In this document: piece after piece, positions 1-9,088 of the stretch
Layout: every line of letters begins with the position of its first letter
Position numbering within the stretch: position 1 is the stretch's first letter
Origin: Streptomyces sp. GC420
Lineage (GTDB): Bacteria > Actinomycetota > Actinomycetes > Streptomycetales > Streptomycetaceae
Direction of reading: 5' to 3'
NCBI RefSeq assembly: GCF_009916105.1
Contig: NZ_JAAAXQ010000007.1
Span: forward strand, 1 to 53,306
DNA length: 53,306 nt
Notes under the pieces: model-generated
The model's database searches: none
What the model saw: the letters and a program-made list of their open reading frames with translations, nothing else
Told to the model about the DNA's origin: nothing
Program-made: the position numbers and the translations under genes

Positions 1-1
1 C

Positions 2-835
2 CCCACCACCCCCTGGCACCAGGCCACCGACGCCCTCGACACCCTCCACACCGGCATGGCCGACGACACCCACGCCCAGGCCCACATCACCGCGCTCGGC
101 GAACTCATCGAAGCCACCGCCCAGAAAGCCCCCGCCCACCTCCAGAGCGAACTACGAGCGGCCTCAAAGGCGTTCGCCCGCGCTCAGCGCTCCCAGATCC
201 GCGCCGAGAACCAGGCCGCCCATACCCTGCGCAAAGCGGTCCGCGACATCGCCCACACCGCCACCGGCCCCGACGGCAGCGTGCTGGCCACCCTGCTCAC
301 CGCCCTCGTCTGGGCCACGATCGTCGCCGCCCGCTGGCACGACGCGAAGAACCACGCCCACCAGACCGAAGCCGCCCGCCAGACCCTCCACCATCTCCAG
401 GCCGCCGCCGACCGAGCCCTCGCCCCCGTCCTCGACCACCTCGCCGCCCGTCAGCCGAACGACCAGGCCCGCCGCACCCTCGCCCACGACGTCCGCGCCG
501 CCATCCCCGACCACGCCGACCGCATCCTCACCGACCCCGCCTGGCCGGCTCTCGCCACCGTCCTCGCCGACGCCGAAGCCGGCGGCCACACACCCCACCA
601 GCTCCTCAAGGAAGCCGCCGCCAGGCGCGAACTCACCACAGCCCGCCAACCCGCCCGCGTCCTGATCACCCGCATCCAGCACACCAGCCGCAACCCCGCA
701 CCCAACCCACGCGCCGAAGCCGCCCGGCGACACACCACCACACGGGCACATGGGACTGGCCTCGGGGCGGCGCACACGACACAGCCCGCCGCGACCCCGG
801 CAACCGCGAATCCGATCAACCGTCCACGGCTGTAA
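2..835 (+). CDS. Relaxase/mobilization protein, C-terminal part (5' end outside window)
   Basis: The reading frame is open from the first bases of the window, so this is the C-terminal ~277 residues of a longer protein; the first ATG inside the window (56) is not a convincing start. The segment is Ala/His/Arg-rich and helical, with one hydrophobic stretch (about residues 80-95 from the 56 ATG, LLTALVWATIVAARW) and a disordered Arg/Thr/Pro tail. This layout and wording (RSQIRAENQAA, ILTDPAWPALAT) match the tail of relaxase/mobilization proteins carried by Streptomyces plasmids and integrative conjugative elements; the nicking domain would lie upstream. In conjugation such proteins nick oriT and lead the strand into the recipient. 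No RNase- or tyrosine-relaxase motif is visible here, so the call rests on overall resemblance. It fits the mobile-element reading of the first 24 kb. Confidence 0.62.
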   Translation, partial: PTTPWHQATDALDTLHTGMADDTHAQAHITALGELIEATAQKAPAHLQSELRAASKAFARAQRSQIRAENQAAHTLRKAVRDIAHTATGPDGSVLATLLTALVWATIVAARWHDAKNHAHQTEAARQTLHHLQAAADRALAPVLDHLAARQPNDQARRTLAHDVRAAIPDHADRILTDPAWPALATVLADAEAGGHTPHQLLKEAAARRELTTARQPARVLITRIQHTSRNPAPNPRAEAARRHTTTRAHGTGLGAAHTTQPAATPATANPINRPRL

Positions 836-966
836 GGAGACCGGCCCCGCCACACCTCCGAGACCGGCACGCAGACTTTCTCCGGCGGTCACGCATGGAC
901 TTGCGCCGCCACGGCCGCGGGGAGGACGACGCCACCGCCACCACGGCCCACCGGTTTGAGGCTCTG

Positions 967-1440
967 CTAGGCCAAGCGTTGGCCGTGTTCGAGATACGCG
1001 GTGCGCCCGGCCGCTCTCGCGTCGAGTGCGGCATGCACCCTGCGGGCGAGCCGTGGGATGAGGAGTGCGTCGATCTCATCGGGGTGATGGAAGGCGTACT
1101 CGCTGATCTCTCTTCCATCTACGGTGATCTGTTCACGGATGGCCTCGGGCAGTTGGCCTCCGTCGAAAATGAAGAGGAGCTTGTCGCCCTCCGCGGGGTG
1201 TGGCGCCCAGTCGGCGACGAGGAGGCTGCCGATGGGAGGGCTGATGCCGAGCTCTTCCTTCACCTCGCGGGCCGTGCCCTCATGCGGGGTTTCGCCGGGG
1301 TGGAGGTAGCCACCGGGGATCTCCCAGCCCGGCTTGTAGGTCGGCTTGGCCAGCAGCACTCCTCCGGCCTCGTCGAAGAAGAGCGCTCCGGCTGCGACTC
1401 GGGGCTGGGCGATGGGCTCGGAAGCTTCGGTGGTGGTCAC
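967..1440 (-). CDS. NUDIX hydrolase
   Basis: Predicted 157-aa NUDIX pyrophosphohydrolase. The Nudix box is intact (GGYLHPGETPHEGTAREV followed by KEELGI, fitting GX5EX7REUXEEXGU), so divalent-metal-dependent hydrolysis of a nucleoside diphosphate-linked substrate is expected; the substrate cannot be told. I start it at the GTG at 1440 (VTTTEASEP). The longer open frame up to 1704 reads Arg/His-rich nonsense lying over the 3' end of murB on the same strand, so it is not used. The gene sits 23 nt downstream of murB and is probably the last gene of the leftward operon regulator-murB-NUDIX. Another NUDIX gene lies in the rightward half of the same block at 9791. Confidence 0.85.
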   Translation of the reverse strand: MTTTEASEPIAQPRVAAGALFFDEAGGVLLAKPTYKPGWEIPGGYLHPGETPHEGTAREVKEELGISPPIGSLLVADWAPHPAEGDKLLFIFDGGQLPEAIREQITVDGREISEYAFHHPDEIDALLIPRLARRVHAALDARAAGRTAYLEHGQRLA

Positions 1441-1463
1441 GCGCGACACGGTAGCGGGCCGGT

Positions 1464-2573
1464 TCACCCGTGTGGGGCGTTCGCTGACGGCTCCAGCAGC
1501 CGAGGCAGGCCCTGTTCGGTCAGACGGCGGTACGTGGGTTCGTCGCCGAACAGGTCCGGCTCCGGGGTGAGCCGGACGCTGGTGGTCTTGTAGACGGCGT
1601 CCATGACGGCTTCGGCCGCTGCCGCGAAAGCGGCGGCTGTCGCTCCCTGATCCGCAACCAGCGTGTACTGCTTGGTGGACAGCCGTACGCCCTCGGCGAG
1701 CCACTGTCCGAGAGCGAACCCGGTTTCCTTGATCAGCCAGCTGGCACTGACCCGGGTGGAGCCGTCGGAGAAGTCATGCACGGGCGCATCCTGCGCTCGC
1801 AGCCGCTTGGCAGCCCGCGGGGTGATGACCGGGCTGAGGAAGACGCTGCCGGCGTTGCGGTTGTCGAGGTCGCCCGGCATGAGCACCATGCCCTTGCCCT
1901 GGCGGACGGCGAGGACTCCAGCCGCTGCCTCGGCGAGTGGGACACGCGTCCCCAGCGGGACGTCGAGGGCGTCGGCGACTTGGCGGTAGGTGATCGGTGT
2001 GCTCAGGGTGGAGGGACGCATTCGGAAGACCACTCGCAGCAGCAGCCAGCGGTGGGAGTGCTTGAAGATGCTCGTCCGGTGTCCGAGACGGCACTGCTCG
2101 GCGCTCAGTGAGACCGCCCTGCCCTGCTCCCAGTCCCATGCGTCGACGGAGACTAGGGTGTCGGCGACTTCCTGGCCGTAGGCGCCGACGTTCTGCACCG
2201 GTGTGGCGCCCACCGTGCCGGGGATGCCGGTCAGGGTCTCCATGCCGGTGAGTCCTTCGGCGATGGCAGTGTCCACCAGGTCTTGGAGGGAGTGGCCGGC
2301 ATCCACGGTCATGAGCACGGTGCCGTTGTCGGGATCCGGCTGGAACCGGATTCCCTCGGTGGCCATTTTGATGACCGGGGCGGAACAGCCGCTGTCGGCG
2401 GCCAGGACATTGCTGCCGCCGCCCAGGACCAGGGGGTGGGTGCCATGCGCTGCAGCGAAGGCGGCGATCTCAGGCAGATCGGCCGGGTCGGTCAGTTCGA
2501 GAAGTACCGCGGCAGGTCCGCCGATGCCGAGGGTCGTCAGGGAGGCGAGGGGGACCTGTTCGCGGACGTGCAT
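1464..2573 (-). CDS. murB: UDP-N-acetylenolpyruvoylglucosamine reductase (MurB)
   Basis: A 369-aa FAD-dependent reductase that makes UDP-N-acetylmuramate from its enolpyruvyl precursor with NADPH, in cytoplasmic peptidoglycan precursor synthesis. Visible motifs: FAD-binding LVLGGGSNVL near residue 48; the ETLTGIPGTVGATPVQNVGA block with following Tyr; the catalytic Ser in NAGSVFLSP; and the late catalytic Glu in LTPEPDLFGD. The length is normal for the family. The ATG at 2573 has an AAGGAG ribosome site 6 nt upstream. It sits 34 nt after a regulator and 23 nt before a NUDIX gene, not in a division/cell-wall cluster. It may be an accessory copy serving the adjacent nucleotide-sugar genes, but that is inference. 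Confidence 0.9.
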   Translation of the reverse strand: MHVREQVPLASLTTLGIGGPAAVLLELTDPADLPEIAAFAAAHGTHPLVLGGGSNVLAADSGCSAPVIKMATEGIRFQPDPDNGTVLMTVDAGHSLQDLVDTAIAEGLTGMETLTGIPGTVGATPVQNVGAYGQEVADTLVSVDAWDWEQGRAVSLSAEQCRLGHRTSIFKHSHRWLLLRVVFRMRPSTLSTPITYRQVADALDVPLGTRVPLAEAAAGVLAVRQGKGMVLMPGDLDNRNAGSVFLSPVITPRAAKRLRAQDAPVHDFSDGSTRVSASWLIKETGFALGQWLAEGVRLSTKQYTLVADQGATAAAFAAAAEAVMDAVYKTTSVRLTPEPDLFGDEPTYRRLTEQGLPRLLEPSANAPHG

Positions 2574-2607
2574 GAGCGCTCCTTGGTACGGGCTTGGTGC
2601 GGAGGTA

Positions 2608-3957
2608 TCAGGCGGACAGGACCGTTTCGATTCTGTCGCAGATCTCTCGGGCCGCAGCCGCGGCGATGGGTGTGAACTTCGCCCGCAGGTCCCTGAGGCG
2701 GCTCCGGGCGCGGGCGGAGCCGAAGGACGCCGTCAGGTCCAGGGCGTCGTGCGTGGCTTCGGCGGCGCCGTCGACGTCGCGTCGCGCGAGCCGGGCCTCG
2801 GCCAGCGAGGTGTTGTGTAGCAGACGATTGCGCGGCTGCGCGGCGCCGAACAGCCGCAGCCCTCGGAGCAGGTCCTCCTCTGCTCGCTCGGCCTGCCCCA
2901 GTTCCAGCCAGGCGCGTCCCGCGTCGGCCGCGAGCACGGCGGGGGTCACCCAGTAGGCCCATGGAGGCTCGCTGTCGGTAGTGATCGCCTCGCCCAGGCC
3001 GGCCGCTTCGTCGAGCACCTGTTCACATTGGTCGTGTTGTCCGAGCTGGGCGTGCGCCCTGGCCTGCCGGGTGGCAAGCAGTGCCCGTACGGAAGCGGAC
3101 GGCGGGTGCCCGGCGCCCTTGCGGGCCAGTTTGATCAGTCGTAGGGCGTCCTCCCGGTTTCCGCTCCAGGACGCCTGGTAGCTGAGGCACGAGACGATGT
3201 TCGCGCCGAGTTGCCGGTCGCCCGCGGCGTGCGAGGCCCGGAGCCCCACCAGGAAGTAGCGCTGGCCGAGAGCTTCATGGCCCAAGTCGCACGCCACCCA
3301 GCCGGCCAGTTGAGCCAGCTCGGCGAGCGCCCGGAACAGGAGGGTCCCCGTGGAGGCGTCGTAGGAGGCGCTGCGCACCAGGTTCGCGGCCCACCGCAAG
3401 TCCTGGACTACCCACTCCAGCACCAACGGACCGCCCTGCGTGTCGTCCAGCCGTCGCAGCTGTCCGACCCGCTCGGCGAGGACTCTCACCGCATCCGGAT
3501 TGAGTTGCGCCCCGCGCATGCTCCCTGCCGTCGGCACATCAAGTGCCGTGAGCCAGTCGATGGCCGGTCGGATCAAGTCCGAACCGTTGAGTCCCAGCAG
3601 CGTCACGGGCTGAGAGCGTGACTCCGTCGGCGGGATGAGCATGGCGGCGGAACGGAGAGTCCCTTCCTGAGTCCAGGGAAGGTCCAGCCCGTCGTCGGCG
3701 GCGAGGATCACGGTGCGAGAGGAGAACTTCTTCGGCCACAGCTCCTCCGCCGTGATCGGCTCGTTGAGACGTCGGGTGAGGATGGTCGCGACCACCTGCG
3801 GCAGCCGGCCACGAGGGCAGGAGCCGCGTAACCAGCCGTAGGGGGCCTTGGCGCTGATGGTGCCAGGCCCGCACACTCGGTTGATCTCACGGGCCAGACG
3901 CTCCGGTGACCAGTCCAGTCGGCTCAGGTACTCGCCGAGCAATGGCATCTCGCCCAT
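2608..3957 (-). CDS. Streptomyces-type transcriptional regulator with TPR-like C-terminus
   Basis: Predicted 449-aa cytoplasmic regulator. The first ~75 residues (LGEYLSRLDWSPERLAREIN, then SAKAPYGWLRGSCPRGRLP) look like a divergent helix-turn-helix that recognises a plug-in phrase typical of streptomycete XRE/BldD-relative regulators. The remaining ~330 residues are alpha-helical repeats with TPR-like spacing (AHAQLGQHDQCEQVLDEAAGL; AWLELGQAERAEEDLLRGLRLF). I start at the ATG at 3957 (MGEMPLLGEY); the in-frame ATG at 4038 would add an unconvincing 27 residues. It heads the leftward operon with murB and a NUDIX gene and is divergent from the anti-sigma-like gene at 4329. It is the natural candidate to control both arms through the intergenic region. 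No ligand can be inferred. Confidence 0.72.
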   Translation of the reverse strand: MGEMPLLGEYLSRLDWSPERLAREINRVCGPGTISAKAPYGWLRGSCPRGRLPQVVATILTRRLNEPITAEELWPKKFSSRTVILAADDGLDLPWTQEGTLRSAAMLIPPTESRSQPVTLLGLNGSDLIRPAIDWLTALDVPTAGSMRGAQLNPDAVRVLAERVGQLRRLDDTQGGPLVLEWVVQDLRWAANLVRSASYDASTGTLLFRALAELAQLAGWVACDLGHEALGQRYFLVGLRASHAAGDRQLGANIVSCLSYQASWSGNREDALRLIKLARKGAGHPPSASVRALLATRQARAHAQLGQHDQCEQVLDEAAGLGEAITTDSEPPWAYWVTPAVLAADAGRAWLELGQAERAEEDLLRGLRLFGAAQPRNRLLHNTSLAEARLARRDVDGAAEATHDALDLTASFGSARARSRLRDLRAKFTPIAAAAAREICDRIETVLSA

Positions 3958-4328
3958 AGCGCAGCCCCGTTCGTCTTCCTCGCTTTCGTCCGGATACCCA
4001 GCCTGGCATGAACCCCACAGCTGGGTACGGGGATTCACCGGAAGCTGACCATTCTGACCACCCTGCGAACGTTGCTGACCACGGTATTCCCTTCCGACGG
4101 CCCGTCATTGCCGGTGAGGTGGACTCACCCATGCATCAGCGTGCGGCCATGACACCCACCGACCGAGCAGAAGGGCAGGTGACCATGAGCCTGATCCTGA
4201 GAGCCGGCACCCCAAGGGGCCGCGGGCCAAGGACGTACCCGTCACTGCCGTCGTCCGTTCTGCCGGTCGTCGCACCACGCCCGTGCACCGATGCCCAGGC
4301 ATGTGGCAGGCGGGCGGAGGAGGCCGGA
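3958..4328. promoter_or_regulatory. Divergent intergenic region with three TGACCA repeats
   Basis: This 371-bp stretch separates the leftward regulator operon from the rightward anti-sigma/RibA operon and must hold both promoters. Three direct TGACCA hexamers occur at 4046-4051, 4055-4060 and 4076-4081 (spacings 9 and 21, roughly one and two helical turns), which would suit a multimeric regulator. I see no clear -35/-10 pair and no convincing short gene; the open frames inside are low-complexity by-products of the base composition. Confidence 0.35.
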
Positions 4329-4799
4329 ATGCCGACCACGACTCCCAGTCCCCGCAGTCGCCCGAGCCTCACTCCCATAGCCCGACTGGCCATAGCGGTG
4401 TCCCCCGAGCCCCAGGAGCTGCGGCGAGTGCGGCAGGAGATGGAGAAGACCCTCGTGGAATGGGGTCTCACTGACGTCGTCGACAACGCGCTGTTGCTGG
4501 TCAGCGAGCTTGTCACCAACGCCGTTCAGCACGCGCCGCACGCCGGTATCGGCTTCACGGCCACCCGGGACGAAGGGCTTCTTCTGATCGAGGTTCAGGA
4601 CGGTTCGGCCGACGCCCCTGTTCTGCGGCACGAACCGGCCGATATGGCCGAGTCCGGACGCGGCCTTGGCCTGGTCGACTCGCTGGCTGACGACTGGGGC
4701 TGGATGTCACAGGCGGACGGCACGAAGAGCACCTGGGCGCTGATCACCGTACCGGTAGCCGACGGCTCCCACACCAGCCCTGATGCCGAGAGGCACTGA
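4329..4799 (+). CDS. RsbW/SpoIIAB-like ATP-binding (HATPase) regulatory protein
   Basis: A 156-aa single-domain GHKL ATPase of the type abundant in Streptomyces as anti-sigma or anti-anti-sigma partner kinases. The N box ([16 protein letters not shown]) and the G2-like box ([16 protein letters not shown]) are both present, so ATP binding is likely. It has no membrane segment, so it is cytoplasmic. The start is the ATG at 4329, which has GGAGGAGG 8 nt upstream; the open frame extends 107 codons further left but has no ribosome site there and reads like non-coding sequence. It is the first gene of the rightward block and its end is 13 nt before the NADAR-RibA fusion. It may set the operon under a sigma-factor partner switch, but no partner gene is in the window. 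Confidence 0.85.
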   Translation: MPTTTPSPRSRPSLTPIARLAIAVSPEPQELRRVRQEMEKTLVEWGLTDVVDNALLLVSELVTNAVQHAPHAGIGFTATRDEGLLLIEVQDGSADAPVLRHEPADMAESGRGLGLVDSLADDWGWMSQADGTKSTWALITVPVADGSHTSPDAERH

Positions 4800-4812
4800 G
4801 GAAGGACCACCA

Positions 4813-6015
4813 ATGGCCACGACTGAGCACAGTCCCGAGGAGGGTGCCATGTCCGGCACCGAAGAAGCCATGACTGCGGCACGACGGAGGCCCACGCCGC
4901 CTCGCGTCATCGACCGGTTCTCCGGGCCCTGGGAGTTCCTGTCGAACTACTCGGCCGCGACGGTCCAGCTCGACGGACTGCCGTATCCCACCGTCGAGCA
5001 CGCCTACCAGGCCGCCAAGACCTTCGACGGGGCCGCCCGGGCGCGCATCGCCGGGGAGCCGGACCCCGACGAGGCCAAGCGCTTGGGCCGCCATTACGCC
5101 GACCGCGGGGACTGGGAGGAGGCCAAGGTGGTCGTGATGCGTTCCCTTGTCGAGCAGAAGTTCCAGGATCCCGCCCTGCGCGGCAAGCTTCTCGCCACCG
5201 GCTCTGCCGAACTGGTCGAAGGCAACGACTGGGGAGACGAGTTCTGGGGCGTGTGCGCGGGCCGCGGCCAGAACACCATGGGGCTGATCCTGATGGCCGT
5301 ACGCGAACAAGCCCGACGCGAGCAGGAGCCGACCGCGCGTTCGGACCTCAAGGTTCCGCCACCTGCCGGGGACGGTGCTGCCGGCCTCGGCTGTGCCGCC
5401 CAGGCGCGCATCCCGACCGGCCACGGAGTCTTCACCGCCTGGGGGTACCGCAATGTGCTGCAGGGCGGGGAGCAGCTGGCACTGACCCTCGGGCGGGTCC
5501 GGGATGCCCAGCGGGTGCTGGTGCGGGTGCATTCGGAGTGCCTGACCGGTGAAGCCCTGGGCTCGCTGCGCTGCGACTGCGGGCCGCAGCTGGACGCGGC
5601 CATGGCCGCGGTGGCCGCCGAGGGCGCTGGCGTGATCCTCTACTTGCGCGGCCACGAGGGCCGCGGCATCGGGCTGCTGGCGAAGCTGCGTGCGTACGCG
5701 CTCCAGGACGCCGGGTTCGACACGGTGGACGCCAACGCCTCCATGGGGCTGCCTGCGGACGCCCGCGACTACCGGGTCGCCGCCCAGATGCTGGCGGATC
5801 TCGGCGTGCGATCGGTGCGACTGCTGTCCAACAACCCGGACAAGGTCGAGGCCCTCACCGCGCTCGGCGTCGACGTGGCTGAACGGCTGCCGCTGCTCGT
5901 GGAGGCCAATCGCCACAGCCTGGACTACCTGCGGACCAAGCGGGACCGCATGGGCCATGACCTGCCGGGACTGCCCGAGCCGGTGGACTCGTCGGACGTG
6001 GAGCACGCGTCGTGA
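4813..6015 (+). CDS. ribA: Fusion of NADAR (YbiA/COG3236) N-glycosidase and GTP cyclohydrolase II
   Basis: A 400-aa two-domain enzyme. Residues ~27-170 are a NADAR/YbiA domain ([28 protein letters not shown] with the expected catalytic Glu; [17 protein letters not shown] [16 protein letters not shown]). Residues ~195-385 are GTP cyclohydrolase II: zinc ligands in [17 protein letters not shown], the [12 protein letters not shown] loop, then [17 protein letters not shown] opens GTP to 2,5-diamino-6-ribosylamino-pyrimidinone phosphate, the first riboflavin intermediate. COG3236 domains are known to cleave the N-glycosidic bond of early riboflavin intermediates (damage control). One chain would therefore make and deglycosylate the product. 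ATG 4813 has AGGAAGGA upstream; ATG 4849 with GAGGAGG is an equally good start. It overlaps the next gene by GTGA. No ribDEH genes are nearby. Confidence 0.88.
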   Translation: MATTEHSPEEGAMSGTEEAMTAARRRPTPPRVIDRFSGPWEFLSNYSAATVQLDGLPYPTVEHAYQAAKTFDGAARARIAGEPDPDEAKRLGRHYADRGDWEEAKVVVMRSLVEQKFQDPALRGKLLATGSAELVEGNDWGDEFWGVCAGRGQNTMGLILMAVREQARREQEPTARSDLKVPPPAGDGAAGLGCAAQARIPTGHGVFTAWGYRNVLQGGEQLALTLGRVRDAQRVLVRVHSECLTGEALGSLRCDCGPQLDAAMAAVAAEGAGVILYLRGHEGRGIGLLAKLRAYALQDAGFDTVDANASMGLPADARDYRVAAQMLADLGVRSVRLLSNNPDKVEALTALGVDVAERLPLLVEANRHSLDYLRTKRDRMGHDLPGLPEPVDSSDVEHAS

Positions 6016-7367
6016 CCGAGTGCCAGAGGTTCCCGTTCCACCTGGTGGCCGACCGCGGCGAGGTGGCCGCGCTGTGGGCCGGCTGCGGCCATGTTCCCCT
6101 CGAAGTTCTGGTCGAGGTCCCGTTACGCACCGGTCTGGTGCGCCTCGCCTCGCCCGGGCGGCCGAGCTGGATCGGCCACGGTGACACCTGGCGCCACGTA
6201 CCTGGGCGGCAGGTTCTCGGCATGCTCGCCGAGGCTCCGACGGCCGGCAGCTCCGTCCGGCTGCTCCTGGCGGAGCGGGGCAGGAGGCGCATCCTCGCTG
6301 TACTGGCCGAGGCCGAGGTTCCGCACGCCTGGACGGTGACCGGATGGCTCGGCTGGCCGGACGTCAAGCCCGTCGGCACCCTGGGGGCCCGCACGAGCGA
6401 GGCCCTGGCAGCCCGCAGCAACGACTACTGGGCACTCGATCTCGCGGCCCGCGCCGTCGGCCTCGGCCCGATGGACAGCTCCCATGCCGCGCCCCTGCCC
6501 TGGAAGGCAGGCGTCAGCGTGGTGATCCCGGCCCGCGGAGTGCACGACGTACTCCCGGGAGTCCTGCACGCGCTCGCCGAGTCCGCGTCCCTCCTTCCGC
6601 CTCGCACTCCTTGGGAGGCGGTCGTCGTCGACGATGCCAGCGATCCGCCACTGAGCCTTCCACGGAAGCTGCCTCAGCAGATCCGTCTGGTCCGCTCCGA
6701 GACCCAACTCCACTGCGGAGGCGCCCGCAACCATGGCATGACCTGCAGCCGTTACGGCCTGATCGTCTTCTGTGACGCGGACACCCACCTCGCGCCGGAC
6801 TACCTGACCGAGCACATCGCCCGGCACCTGCTCGCCTCCAACCTGATCACCGTCTCGCTGCGCGAGCACGTCCCCACGCACCTGCCGGTCCCCGACCGGG
6901 CCCCGGACGGCAGCCGGGACTCCCGTGTCATCGCCCATTACACGCCCGGACGGCTGGGCCTGGTGTCCGTAACCGAGCCCGTCACCGTGCACCCGCTGGT
7001 GCAAACGCACGCCTTCCGGGACTTCGGTCACGGCCGACTGCTGGGGCCGATCGACCTGCCTTTCATGGTGAAGGGCAACAACCTGGCCCTGCCTGCCGAC
7101 ACCGCCCGGTCCATCGGCTTCCCGCCCGACTTCACCGGCTGGGGCCCCGAGGACGTCTGCTTCGCCGCCAAAGCCATCGCCCGCGGCTCGTACGTCGTAC
7201 CGGTCCTGTCCACCGGAGTGTTCCACCGCGAGCACCCACCCCGCTCGGGCAGCGCCGCCCGGCGGGACGCAGAGCTGGCCGCCAACCTCGACCGCTACGC
7301 CCGCCGGCTGAACGAGCACGCCGCACTGCCCTGGCAAGGGCCCAAGCCCCCGGTGGCGATCTGCTGA
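6012..7367 (+). CDS. Family 2 glycosyltransferase with galactosyltransferase-like C-terminal domain
   Basis: A 451-aa cytoplasmic glycosyltransferase. Residues ~1-150 ([20 protein letters not shown]...) form an N-terminal domain I do not recognise. From ~165 a GT-A fold begins ([56 protein letters not shown], the DXD-type metal site). Near residue 375 the [16 protein letters not shown] motif marks the galactosyltransferase C-terminal (Glyco_transf_7C-like) module, typical of UDP-sugar-using enzymes. The GTG start at 6012 overlaps the stop of the RibA fusion (GTGA), and its own stop shares a base with the next ATG (TGATG), so translation is coupled. This is strong evidence that sugar transfer belongs to the same pathway as the GTP-derived pyrimidine. 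Acceptor and donor are unknown. Confidence 0.85.
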   Translation: MTECQRFPFHLVADRGEVAALWAGCGHVPLEVLVEVPLRTGLVRLASPGRPSWIGHGDTWRHVPGRQVLGMLAEAPTAGSSVRLLLAERGRRRILAVLAEAEVPHAWTVTGWLGWPDVKPVGTLGARTSEALAARSNDYWALDLAARAVGLGPMDSSHAAPLPWKAGVSVVIPARGVHDVLPGVLHALAESASLLPPRTPWEAVVVDDASDPPLSLPRKLPQQIRLVRSETQLHCGGARNHGMTCSRYGLIVFCDADTHLAPDYLTEHIARHLLASNLITVSLREHVPTHLPVPDRAPDGSRDSRVIAHYTPGRLGLVSVTEPVTVHPLVQTHAFRDFGHGRLLGPIDLPFMVKGNNLALPADTARSIGFPPDFTGWGPEDVCFAAKAIARGSYVVPVLSTGVFHREHPPRSGSAARRDAELAANLDRYARRLNEHAALPWQGPKPPVAIC

Positions 7368-8482
7368 TGTCCTTCGACTTCACCGACGCCTGGCACCCCA
7401 CGGTCAACCCCTCCGCCCGTATGCCCGTGCACCACCACCGCCACCTCGCTGTGCTCGGTCACACGGACGGCATTCTGAACGAGTTCCCCCGTCACCGAGG
7501 CGGCACCACCATCCGCCTGCCACGCATCCGCGACGGCCGCCTCCACGTCATGGAACTGCCCGGGAACAGCACGTTCGCCCCTTGGTGGCTTCCCGCCGCC
7601 GACCCCGGCGCCGTAAGCGACATCACCGGCATCTACGAGGCGGCGCTAAGGCATCCCCATACGACCGTGCGGGAACGCGGTGCCCTGGCACGGCTGCGTG
7701 ACGACTTCGCCCACCGGTGCGCCGACGCGGGTGGCCGTCTCACCATCGGCGAGGCGCTGTGGCAGACCGCCGACGCTCTCCACCGCGAGCTCGTCCCCTC
7801 TCTGCCCCGGCTCGCCCTCACCAGCCTGACCCGGTCACCCGTCAGGCGCACGATCGCCGACGCGCTCACTCGGCTCCCTGGCGGCCTGCTCCCCACGCTC
7901 GCGCGCTGGGCCGAGTGCGAGCGGAGACCCATGTGGCCCCTGCTCGCCGTCACCACCAGCCCCCAGGGCGTCCCCCTGCGCATCCGGCTGCACGCAGCCA
8001 GCCGGAGCCTCGATCTGTCGCCGCTGCCCACAACCACAGACACGCGCGCCCCCGGCCGACCTGTCCCACTCGCCGAGGGGGAACTGATCACCCTGCTCGG
8101 CAGCGGTCGGCTGATCCCCAGCTCCCGCCTGTCAGCCATCGCCGAGGTGTCCCTTCATCTGGCCGGCACCCCAGTGCGTCACTTCGGCAATACCTACGGT
8201 GCATTCGGCACACTCAGCGCCCTGCTCTCTGCCCCGGACACGGCCCGCATCCCATGTTGCCCGGACGACGAGGACTCCTGGCACTACGCCGACCTGCCCC
8301 ACGACGACGTCGGCCGCTACCCGCTCCACCTGATCGAACTGGCCGCCTGCTCCACGAACGCCCACGCGGCAGCCGAAGCCCTGATCAGCGCTTCCGTGAC
8401 CGAGGGCACCACCATCCCCCTGGATCTGAAGGGAGACCTGGATGCGACCGTACGCGCTGGAGGGGCTGGACTGCTCCGGTAA
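7367..8482 (+). CDS. Conserved-looking protein of unknown function
   Basis: A 371-aa protein I do not recognise. It has no signal peptide and no membrane segment. The N-terminal ~75 residues are His/aromatic-rich (MPVHHHRHLAVLGHTDG; PGNSTFAPWWLP). The centre is helical (ALARLRDDFAHRCADAGGRLT). A late region carries several Cys/His (IPCCPDDEDSWHYAD; LIELAACSTNAHA), which might bind a metal, though no classical site is visible. Third-position GC and codon use match its neighbours. Start and stop are locked to them: a one-base TGATG overlap upstream and a 41-bp overlap with the kinase-like gene downstream. A dedicated role in the same pathway, as a partner of the glycosyltransferase or a novel enzyme, is inferred only from this coupling. 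Confidence 0.75.
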   Translation: MSFDFTDAWHPTVNPSARMPVHHHRHLAVLGHTDGILNEFPRHRGGTTIRLPRIRDGRLHVMELPGNSTFAPWWLPAADPGAVSDITGIYEAALRHPHTTVRERGALARLRDDFAHRCADAGGRLTIGEALWQTADALHRELVPSLPRLALTSLTRSPVRRTIADALTRLPGGLLPTLARWAECERRPMWPLLAVTTSPQGVPLRIRLHAASRSLDLSPLPTTTDTRAPGRPVPLAEGELITLLGSGRLIPSSRLSAIAEVSLHLAGTPVRHFGNTYGAFGTLSALLSAPDTARIPCCPDDEDSWHYADLPHDDVGRYPLHLIELAACSTNAHAAAEALISASVTEGTTIPLDLKGDLDATVRAGGAGLLR

Positions 8483-9086
8483 GAAGACAATCGCCACGCT
8501 GGTCCAACAGCGCCTGCGGGTCGAAGGGCTGGAGGCGGGCATGGTGATCGGACCTCTCCTCGGAGGCCGCCTCGGCCGCCTCGACGCCCGACTCGCCAAC
8601 GTCACCACCGCCGTCCATAGAGGCACCCCGACCGACGTATTCCGTCGGGGTCTCTACGTGGCGGAACCCGTGCTCGACGGCCTGCTCCATCGCCCCCGCC
8701 CTTTCCCGGCCCTCAAGGTCAGCACCCACTTCCGGGCCTGGGCACGCGCCGAGATCGAGAACGACCGGCGGATGGCCCACGGTTACCGCCGCACGCGCGC
8801 GATGCACGTTCGGTACGCCGGCGCCACCCTGCTGGCCACCGACTTCGCCACTCGCCTGAACCGGCACCGGGCCGATATCGCTACGGGCCGCACCACCAAG
8901 GTCGAAGAACGTCGGTTCCTCGGCCCCTCGCCCGACGCCTTCACGGCCTGGCACGACACCCTCGACCGCCTCATCTCCACCCACGTCCCGCGCATACTCC
9001 GTCTGGACAGCACCACAGCGGACCCCACCGAGCTCGCCGAGCGCATTGCCCAGCACGCCATGACCTGCTGGGGAGCCGACAGGTGA
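8442..9086 (+). CDS. Thymidylate-kinase-like P-loop nucleotide kinase
   Basis: A 214-aa P-loop kinase of the dTMP kinase type. The N-terminus ALEGLDCSGKKTIATLVQQRL carries the Walker A signature in the position and form used by thymidylate kinases (xEGxDxxGKxT), except that the residue after GK is Lys rather than Ser. A candidate lid is YRRTRAMHVRYAGATLLATDFATRLNRHR, and RILRLDSTTADPTELAERIAQH is the usual C-terminal helix region. The DRH/DRY base-binding motif of true Tmk is not obvious, so the substrate may be another (deoxy)nucleotide or a nucleotide-like pathway intermediate. It overlaps the upstream gene by 41 bp, so it is co-translated with it, and it ends 3 bp before the stop of the convergent NDK-like gene. 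Confidence 0.8.
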   Translation: MRPYALEGLDCSGKKTIATLVQQRLRVEGLEAGMVIGPLLGGRLGRLDARLANVTTAVHRGTPTDVFRRGLYVAEPVLDGLLHRPRPFPALKVSTHFRAWARAEIENDRRMAHGYRRTRAMHVRYAGATLLATDFATRLNRHRADIATGRTTKVEERRFLGPSPDAFTAWHDTLDRLISTHVPRILRLDSTTADPTELAERIAQHAMTCWGADR

Positions 9087-9088
9087 CC

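Noticed and set aside
1441..1704. N-terminal extension of the NUDIX protein at 967
   Set aside because: It overlaps murB on the same strand in another frame and reads as Arg/His-rich nonsense.
4660..4812. FMN riboswitch before the ribA fusion
   Set aside because: The gene starts 13 bp after its neighbour inside an operon and no RFN-type conserved blocks are visible upstream.
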